A stretch of 64,000 nt of DNA from Amoebidium appalachense (lineage: Eukaryota; Ichthyosporea): the NCBI GenBank assembly GCA_963693365.1, contig CAVNZM010000002.1, positions 13,578,001 through 13,642,000 of the forward strand, written 5' to 3'. Both the position numbers and the translations under genes were made by a program. Of the stretch, positions 39,488-64,000 are shown piece by piece (the stretch's first letter is position 1; every line of letters begins with the position of its first letter). Under the pieces are notes generated by a model. It was not told the DNA's origin and made no database searches. It worked only from the letters and a program-made list of their open reading frames with translations.

Positions 39488-40597
39488 ACAAAAAAAAGGA
39501 AAGAAAAAGGTGGACATTCTACACCCTTTGGTTGTGAAAGAAATCTACCCAGTGTTGTTTTTTACATGCTAACTATACATAGTAAACCACACCACACGTG
39601 TCGTCACACCTTGAACCAGTCGACAACACTGAAATTTTTTTATTTTTTTTTTAACGGAGTGTGCACTCACACACGTGTTGATCCGACAGTCACCACCACC
39701 GCGAGGCGTGCTGCCGGAGGCAACGGGAACGGCAATGGAAACGCAAATGGAAAAGGCGCCACCACAAAAGGTTTTGCCAAAAATGGTCGAGTTATGTCGG
39801 CGATCCGATTCGAATTCAAGATTAGGGTCGATTACGTCGATCAGCGAAAAGTCGGGCGCCGCCGCAGGCGCGATTTAGTCGTGGAACGCATCGAAAGGCA
39901 ATCGGACCCCCAATTGAATGATGATACGGGGAAGAGCGGGCTGGCCGCGGCGGTATCACCAAAAATTGGAGTTGGGTGGAGTAATACTGAATATTCCAAA
40001 CAGAAATTGTGGGAGTCAGGAAACATTGAGGGAATAGAGGAGGAATACGATGATAGAGAGGTGGTGGTGGTTGCTCTCGGTGTGTCCTCCGGGTTGTTGT
40101 TGTTGGGATGTTGCTCGTGTACCACCGTCTTCCTATGGGTGCACGTGAAATTGCAGCAATTGAAACGCAAGATCCCAAATTTGAAGGAGGCAAGAGGGCA
40201 CGTATCTGCAGCAAACATGATCAACGAAATACCCAAGAGGAAGACGAGCACTGGTTGGCAAGCAAACAACCAATCACAGCTCATCGCGGTTCCCGAGACC
40301 CAATCAACACACGGCGCCTCCGGGAATCACCCACCCTGGCGCGATTCGGGAAACACGCTCTTGCGCCAGAATTCGATTACGGCCGATCCCAATATGCTAT
40401 CTCGCACGTCTATCCCAAACATCACACCGACAACTTCTATTGGTTCCACATGTCGGAATGGGAGCTCGGGCCCCCACTCACTTTCACGTCAACCTTCCTA
40501 CGAATTTGCCACAGCAACGACGTCGGTGTATGCGGGTACGGGTGGGCGGGCGGCAGAGAATGGTAGGAGGACAAGCTGGATCGAGTATGCGGTATAA
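29602..40597 (+). CDS. Type I membrane protein: beta-helix, ZP-like region, fucolectin-type domain, TM, cytoplasmic tail (about 1118 aa)
   Basis: Exon model: 29602-30106, 30503-30768, 31843-32399, 33018-33152, 33824-33996, 34787-35005, 35949-36017, 36705-36916, 37637-37808, 38282-38422 and 39690-40597. Phases agree at every junction and the total is 1119 codons including the stop. Layout: hydrophobic signal/anchor about residues 28-45; pectin-lyase-type beta-helix opening (about 45-165); a Cys-containing region (about 175-490) with ZP-like features ([27 protein letters not shown]); Ser/Thr/Asn-rich segment; fucolectin/tachylectin-type domain (about 645-766); a Cys-containing [10 protein letters not shown] stretch; basic cluster R873-R877; TM about 941-969; tail of about 149 residues. 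Known: such modules bind glycans or build extracellular filaments. Inferred: an adhesion or matrix receptor. Uncertain: the donor of exon 3 (32396 or 32399) and possible missed exons in the last intron (38423-39689). Confidence 0.72.
30503..33152 (+). CDS. Exons 2-4: ZP-like cysteine-containing ectodomain
   Basis: Exons 30503-30768, 31843-32399 and 33018-33152. The first holds Cys spaced as in ZP-N modules ([24 protein letters not shown] followed by FVAYKITLG). The second has further cysteines ([41 protein letters not shown]). The third has [16 protein letters not shown], like the ZP-C start. Spacing is looser than in animal ZP domains, so ZP is a proposal, not an assignment. Confidence 0.45.
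30801..31116. repeat. T-run/G-run and long G blocks in intron 2
   Basis: A T-run (about 30801-30823) runs into G-rich DNA; G-runs continue to 31116, including one near-pure stretch of about 66 G (31051-31116). Confidence 0.9.
31560..31812 (+). repeat. 28-bp minisatellite, nine copies
   Basis: Nine tandem units of 28 bp containing CCTTTCTTTCAACCCC, near-identical (one unit has a T for C). It lies in intron 2 of the membrane-protein gene and ends about 30 bases before the acceptor at 31842, so it forms much of the pyrimidine-rich DNA before that splice site. Confidence 0.95.
34003..34404. repeat. Three C-run/A-run junctions in tandem
   Basis: C-runs pass directly into A-runs at about 34003-34065, 34238-34262 and 34358-34404, inside intron 5 of the membrane-protein gene. 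Confidence 0.9.
36025..36200. repeat. Degenerate tandem repeat with ATCATTTAAATCACAC core
   Basis: Five or six imperfect units of about 26 bp (CCATATATCATTTAAATCAC-like) immediately after exon 7, interrupted by a C-run at 36089-36115. Confidence 0.7.
36630..36704. repeat. CA microsatellite forming the acceptor of exon 8
   Basis: About 32 CA units end in CACAG immediately before the exon at 36705, so the acceptor is the edge of the repeat. Confidence 0.85.
36705..37808 (+). CDS. Exons 8-9: fucolectin/tachylectin-type (F5/8C-like) domain
   Basis: Exons 36705-36916 and 37637-37808, joined in phase 0. Motifs in order: [68 protein letters not shown] and the closing ALCEVEIWA. The D-G...W...P-x-x-V-x-L-G core and the final LCEVE(I/V) strand are characteristic of eel-fucolectin/tachylectin-4/pentraxin-1-type sugar-binding beta-sandwiches. 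Fucose binding itself is inferred only. Confidence 0.75.
39690..40597 (+). CDS. Exon 11: basic cleavage-like site, TM helix and cytoplasmic tail
   Basis: The last exon starts after GATCCGACAG and ends at TAA 40595-40597. It contains a Gly/Asn-rich stretch, [10 protein letters not shown], the penta-Arg block R873-R877 (a furin-like site by sequence), an acidic segment (IEEEYDDRE), the TM helix ([18 protein letters not shown] onward) with Lys/Arg-rich stop-transfer (KLQQLKRKI), and a Ser/Thr/Asn-rich tail. The C terminus EYAV fits a class II PDZ ligand pattern, unproven. Confidence 0.75.
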
Positions 40598-40737
40598 CGG
40601 GTGTTGTTTGTATTTTTAAATTTTTTATTGTTAAAATGTTTTCTGCCATTTGAATATGAAAACTCATTGTGCTTGGGAGGTCCGGTGGTGTCTCGAAGAG
40701 TTTTTGTGTGTTGTGCATACTGGGGAGGGGTGTGTGT

Positions 40738-40768
<31 letters not shown>

Positions 40769-42570
40769 GGGGGGGGGATATAGTGTAGATATCTAGAGGG
40801 ACTGGTTTTTAAAATTATGGGGGGTAAAATGTTTTAAGGCTCCATGGCTTGGCGAGTAAAGACTGAAGTCATGTAAATAGGTTACTAGAATCTTATGAAG
40901 AAGGTTTGCAAGTCATGAAGTACTGTATATGCAAAAACAAAAGGGTTTAATGGTTGCAACGTGTTGTATAAAGTACGAAACAGAAGGGGGAGAAAGGGGG
41001 CCCCAGGGGCTATTGTTAGATTTATTCATGTTATTTTTTTGTGCTAAGTTGAGCGTGCCCACAGGCGGCACTATTAATTAATAGCTGGTAAAGCACATCC
41101 TCTCCATTCCCAGGCTAATATTACTAGACAAGTTTTCAAGTGCGTAAAGACTTTAGCTTGTACAAACTGACACAAATAATACCAAAGGCTTCATAACATA
41201 TTTATCATGTTCGACATGATTGGAGGGAAAGGCATTATAAATAATGCTAAGCCTTCGTGGAACGTCTGCCACTGTGTTTCGGGATTCTCAAATTCTGAGA
41301 ATTGTGCAAGTGTACACATATGTGCGAAAAGTTCACTGAATCTCAAATCCTGTTGCGTACACATGTGTGTGCGTGTGTGGGTTCCGTACTTTTTTTCCTA
41401 CTTCTATTTCTTTTCTTTCTTTCTTTCCAATTATTCCTTTTCGGGGGGGGGGGGGGGGGGGGGGGGGTTGTTCTGGCAGGGGTTGACCACTGCACATAGA
41501 TTTCACAGTTTTAGTAATTTAACTGTTTGAATCAAATGTTTGTACACTGTCGTTTTTATACCTCTTGAATAGTTGGTACCTCCTGACTACCATCCCTCTT
41601 GGTGCCAACCGGACACTGAGCCTCTTATAGAAAGCAAGACTCGAAGCTTAAGGGGACCCGACCACCGTTGAGGTAAATCCACCATGTAGGGTACCGGTTT
41701 AGAATCATCCCCCCCCCCCCCCCCCCTATAGGGTACCAGTCTAGAATATTAAGGTTTTTTCGGCCGTAGGGTTTGTCATCTTTTTTTTCTTTTGACTCGT
41801 TTATTGATCCGTTGACGAAGGCAACGTGCAGCCACAGGCTACATAACCACCAATAGAACTGAAAAAGCCAAAGCTACGAAATAAAAATAAAGCGACAAGT
41901 GACAAAGGACACCAGGCTGCGGGCAAAACCTTAAGTGTCCGTGTATGCGTGAAACTAGTTTGCTCCAACTAGTCATATGCATCGATGTTGACCAGACCAC
42001 ACTCCGCAAGAAGACATCATTACTGCTGCTTCCCAACAGGCCCCCCTCAAAACCTACCGAGGCACAGCAAGCAAGTCAGCCTCTAAAAGAGCAAGGCAGA
42101 CCAAATCTGAGCTAAAAAACAATCCCAACGGGCCTGGCCCCTAGATAACCCGGAGAAACTGCATCTAGCTCTCTGATAAGGTGGCCTAGTTGTGGCAGGA
42201 CACACAGAAAAACTCAATTACAGAATGCATGCAAGCAAACCCGGTCATTGCCATACGACTGGAGGCTAAGGACTGGCAGTCACTTGGAAAGCTCCCCGAC
42301 GACCAAATAGCCACCCCTCCACTCACGCAGCGCAGAAGTAGCTGAAGAAGTTGCAGCAGCCCACCGCCAATAGATCGCATAGAAGCGTAGACAGCGTGTA
42401 GAAGTTATTATAGGTTGCAGTGGACCACCAGGCGTTGAAGAAACCACTTTTCAAGCGAGAAACTCCGCGAAAGGGAGATGCCCCCACACTCTCACAGCAA
42501 TAGGAATACACCAGGCAACACCACACACACGCTGCAATCACGTTCCCCTGAGTGGGACTCCCTCCTACCA
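40598..42570. other. Intergenic region downstream of the membrane-protein gene
   Basis: G-runs at about 40752-40777 and 41443-41467, a C-run at 41708-41726; otherwise ordinary DNA. Minus-strand open frames at 41839-42586 (65-87 codons) are hydrophobic and fragmentary, without a domain or splice structure, so no gene is called. Confidence 0.4.
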
Positions 42571-42763
42571 CAAAAAGAAGAAACAAAAGCCTTTATATAC
42601 CTGCCATGGTGAAGAACTGGGAAAAAGAGTTGATGTGACAGCTAAGACATCGAAGTGAAAGTGAAGTCCCACAAAAAGAAGAAACGAAAGCCTTCATATA
42701 GCTGCCATGGTGAAGAATCGGGAAAAAAAGTTGACGTGACAGCCAAGAGATCGAAGTGAAAGT
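42571..42763. repeat. Tandem direct duplication, 101-bp period
   Basis: 42571-42662 (from CAAAAAGAAGAAACAAAAGC to GAAGTGAAAGT) is repeated at 42672-42763 with about 10-12 substitutions. Both copies carry CTGCCATGGTGAAGAA and GATCGAAGTGAAAGT-like ends. Noncoding; origin unknown. Confidence 0.9.
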
Positions 42764-58804
<16,041 letters not shown>

Positions 58805-59001
58805 ACCCTACAGGGGTTAAATGTCTTGGCATAATCTTTAACATTATAAGCAGAAAAATACTATTAGGGTATGCGCGGTTTCGATTTAGGGAAGACCAGT
58901 GTGTTATATGCGTGCATACACAGGCACCCCCCCCCCACACACACACACACGCTGACACACGTGCACGTCGGCCTCCGCGTGCACACACACACACACACAC
59001 A

Positions 59002-59049
<48 letters not shown>

Positions 59050-59053
59050 CACA

Positions 59054-59089
<36 letters not shown>

Positions 59090-60102
59090 CACACACACAT
59101 CTGGAACACACAGCATTATACGAGTGTATTATAGAATACTAACTCCTGAATTTAGGAGAAAGAAACCACATAGGAACTGTTACAGTTCTCGGGCCCATGA
59201 AATTACAGTCTTGGGGTAACAGACTTAGCATCCAAACCTTATCTGTAATGGTGGCCTAGCTGGTTCTGTACACGGACGTGTTTTGGCGTGTAATTTATGG
59301 ATGCACGTATGGGCATAAACGGACGAATAAAACATGATACCGGTATCTTGCAGCTGCAACCCCCCCCCCCCCCCCCCTTCCCCCCCCCCAAATACACACA
59401 CCCGCAGAACAAAAAAGGAAATGCCACCGCTTTAAAACGGAGCATAATCTTAAAAACTTACTCATGTGGCTTCTTCAATAAAGTTACTGGTCATACCCAC
59501 CAACGTGGTTTGCACTTCTAAACGGGGTATTCATTTGGTTCTATGATTATGAAAGTGAAAGTGTACACTTACACTGCCGTTGTACATTAACCCATTCTGT
59601 ACGTGCACATCACATACACATTCTACTATGATGATATAAGAGCACTATCAAAAACAAGAAGTCGATATTGACACTGAGATTTATGTCATATTTAAACCTC
59701 AACACGACAATGTTAGCATTCACACGAGCACACCATACCCACCCACCCCGCTCCACATCACTCTCCCTACCTACATACATGCTGTGTTTGCTCTTCGTCA
59801 TACCCACTCAGGCTATACATTCCATCATTCCGCCCCACATGATTAACAGACAACCATCATATTATAGTTAGTAGACATATAAGATAAAGGTATCTAGTAT
59901 CCAGCCATGTACATGTTGCATATATTTGGTTCATGCCAGCCGGCGCACCTCTCGTTGGCAAAGCTACGTACGGTGACCCCGCCCACATGTTGCAAGTCCC
60001 GTTATATTTGTGGTGACGCCCTATTAGGCTTCCATCTCATCATCCGATTCCTGCATCCACACAAACACATTAGCCATACACCAACTTACAACTATTAAGA
60101 AA

Positions 60103-60143
<41 letters not shown>

Positions 60144-60533
60144 ACACACACACACACCCCACCACCACCGAAAAAAAAGAAAAAAGAAAAAAAAGGGGGA
60201 AAAAAAAATAAAAAAATGCAGAAGTGCGCCCTAAAGACTTGTTGGTTACTCTGATCTGGGAGGCCTCTTTGTATCATAATATCAGTTCAAATAGTTCTAT
60301 TATTCTTGCTGAAAACCGTGTACCTAGACAAAAACACAAGAATACCAAATCCCCCCCCCCCCCCCCCCCCCCCCTCCAAATTAAAAAACCCACACACACA
60401 CACACACACAATACACCCACCCATCCCACCCCCTCTTCCCAACGAGAAATTTTTTGACCTACCTTCCCCTGCTTCATAGAACATTCATTACACAAAGGAC
60501 TTCTATTATGGGTTACTGCCGTGTTAACAACAG

Positions 60534-60566
<33 letters not shown>

Positions 60567-60620
60567 ACAACCCCCCAACCCCCCCAAAAAAGTAATAAGA
60601 AAACACAAGCACCCACATAC
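58805..60620. other. Convergent intergenic region between the sorting nexin and ceramide-kinase-like genes
   Basis: Contains a CACG tetranucleotide array (about 59002-59092), C-runs (59359-59377, 60104-60141, 60350-60374, 60534-60566) and A-rich DNA near 60170-60216. The 3' exon of the minus-strand gene may lie here; a weak candidate at 60502-60488 would add four residues and a stop, but its acceptor is poor. Confidence 0.4.
59002..59092. repeat. CACG tetranucleotide array
   Basis: About 22 GCAC units with one CACA break, the same motif (complement) as the TGCG array at 3562-3772. Confidence 0.9.
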
Positions 60621-63480
<2,860 letters not shown>

Positions 63481-63484
63481 CTGT

Positions 63485-63506
63485 GTGTGCGTGTGTGTGT
63501 GTATGT

Positions 63507-63555
<49 letters not shown>

Positions 63556-63566
63556 TGAACGAAAAA

Positions 63567-63597
<31 letters not shown>

Positions 63598-63645
63598 AGA
63601 GCATGAGTGTGTGTGTGTGTGTGCGTGTGTGTGTGTGCGTGAGAG

Positions 63646-63722
<77 letters not shown>
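63485..63722. repeat. GT microsatellite block
   Basis: Nearly continuous GT with AC/GAGAGCAT interruptions. On the minus (coding) strand it is a CA array ending in the CAG acceptor of the exon at 63480. Confidence 0.9.
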
Positions 63723-63734
<12 letters not shown>

Positions 63735-64000
63735 ACACACGTGGTGGTAAGTATGGGTGTGGTGGGCTTGTGTGTGTTTGCATGTGTATATATCCCAGTC
63801 TTTTTCGCATATACACCCTAGTCAATGTGTACTAATTAGGTTGTCGAATAGTAGGAAATGGAAGGCCATGAGAGGAAAAAGTGTGGGTGGACAATCATTC
63901 CATCATGGGACATATCAGTTTTGCCATTACCACTATTTTATTGATTTTTTGATTTTTTACATTTAGGGCAAATGAACTATGTCAAGGTACACCCATTCAA
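63723..64000. other. Right edge, no assignable exon
   Basis: Expected to be intron of the minus-strand lipid-kinase gene. A possible upstream exon end (minus strand, GAATGG before GTGTAC at about 63992) fits the required phase 2 but is only a few codons long within the window, so it is not called. Confidence 0.3.

Noticed and set aside
41839-42586. Minus-strand hydrophobic open frames of 65-87 codons
   Set aside because: No common frame, splice structure or domain; composition follows local base bias.

Overview
The window looks like nuclear DNA of a eukaryote with intron-rich genes, most likely a unicellular holozoan such as a choanoflagellate or relative, or an early-branching animal. The inference rests on the protein families: an animal-type single-pass surface protein with a fucolectin-type sugar-binding domain, a secreted protein of repeated beta-sandwich domains, a PX-BAR sorting nexin and a ceramide-kinase-like lipid kinase. 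Most introns are about 0.3-2.6 kb and packed with dinucleotide repeats and long G or C runs. There are no bacterial operons, rRNA or tRNA genes that I can see. All exons were built by eye from splice motifs and reading-frame continuity; no database search was possible.

Layout. (1) About 156-6753, minus strand: 5' part of a secreted multidomain gene running off the left edge; it has a signal-peptide exon and then four exons that each encode one SdrD-B/Cna-B-like domain, all with phase-1 borders. (2) 8309-15743, plus: a nine-exon model for an unrecognised protein of about 347 residues. (3) 19103-20392, plus: an intronless bZIP-like transcription factor. (4) 20393-29601: a 9-kb gene-poor stretch with two copies of a palindromic fold-back element, an 18-bp hairpin and a decayed non-LTR reverse transcriptase fragment. 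(5) 29602-40597, plus: an eleven-exon gene for a type I membrane protein of about 1118 residues (beta-helix, ZP-like region, fucolectin-type domain, basic cleavage-like site, transmembrane helix, cytoplasmic tail). (6) 40598-46054: no convincing gene, one 101-bp tandem duplication. (7) 46055-58804, plus: a complete 14-exon SNX4-like sorting nexin of 381 residues. (8) 60621-63480, minus: the 3' end of a ceramide-kinase-like gene entering from the right edge, apparently with a coiled-coil tail added after the usual C terminus.

The genes do not form a pathway. Two products (1 and 5) are extracellular or surface proteins, two (7 and 8) act on endosomal or lipid-signalling membranes, one (3) is a DNA-binding regulator and one (2) is unknown. 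The strongest unusual signals are the paired fold-back elements, splice sites built directly out of GT and CA microsatellites, a GC-AG intron in the PX domain, and the novel combination of domains in the membrane protein. Very long open frames in the repeats (up to 783 codons) are repeat artefacts and are left out.
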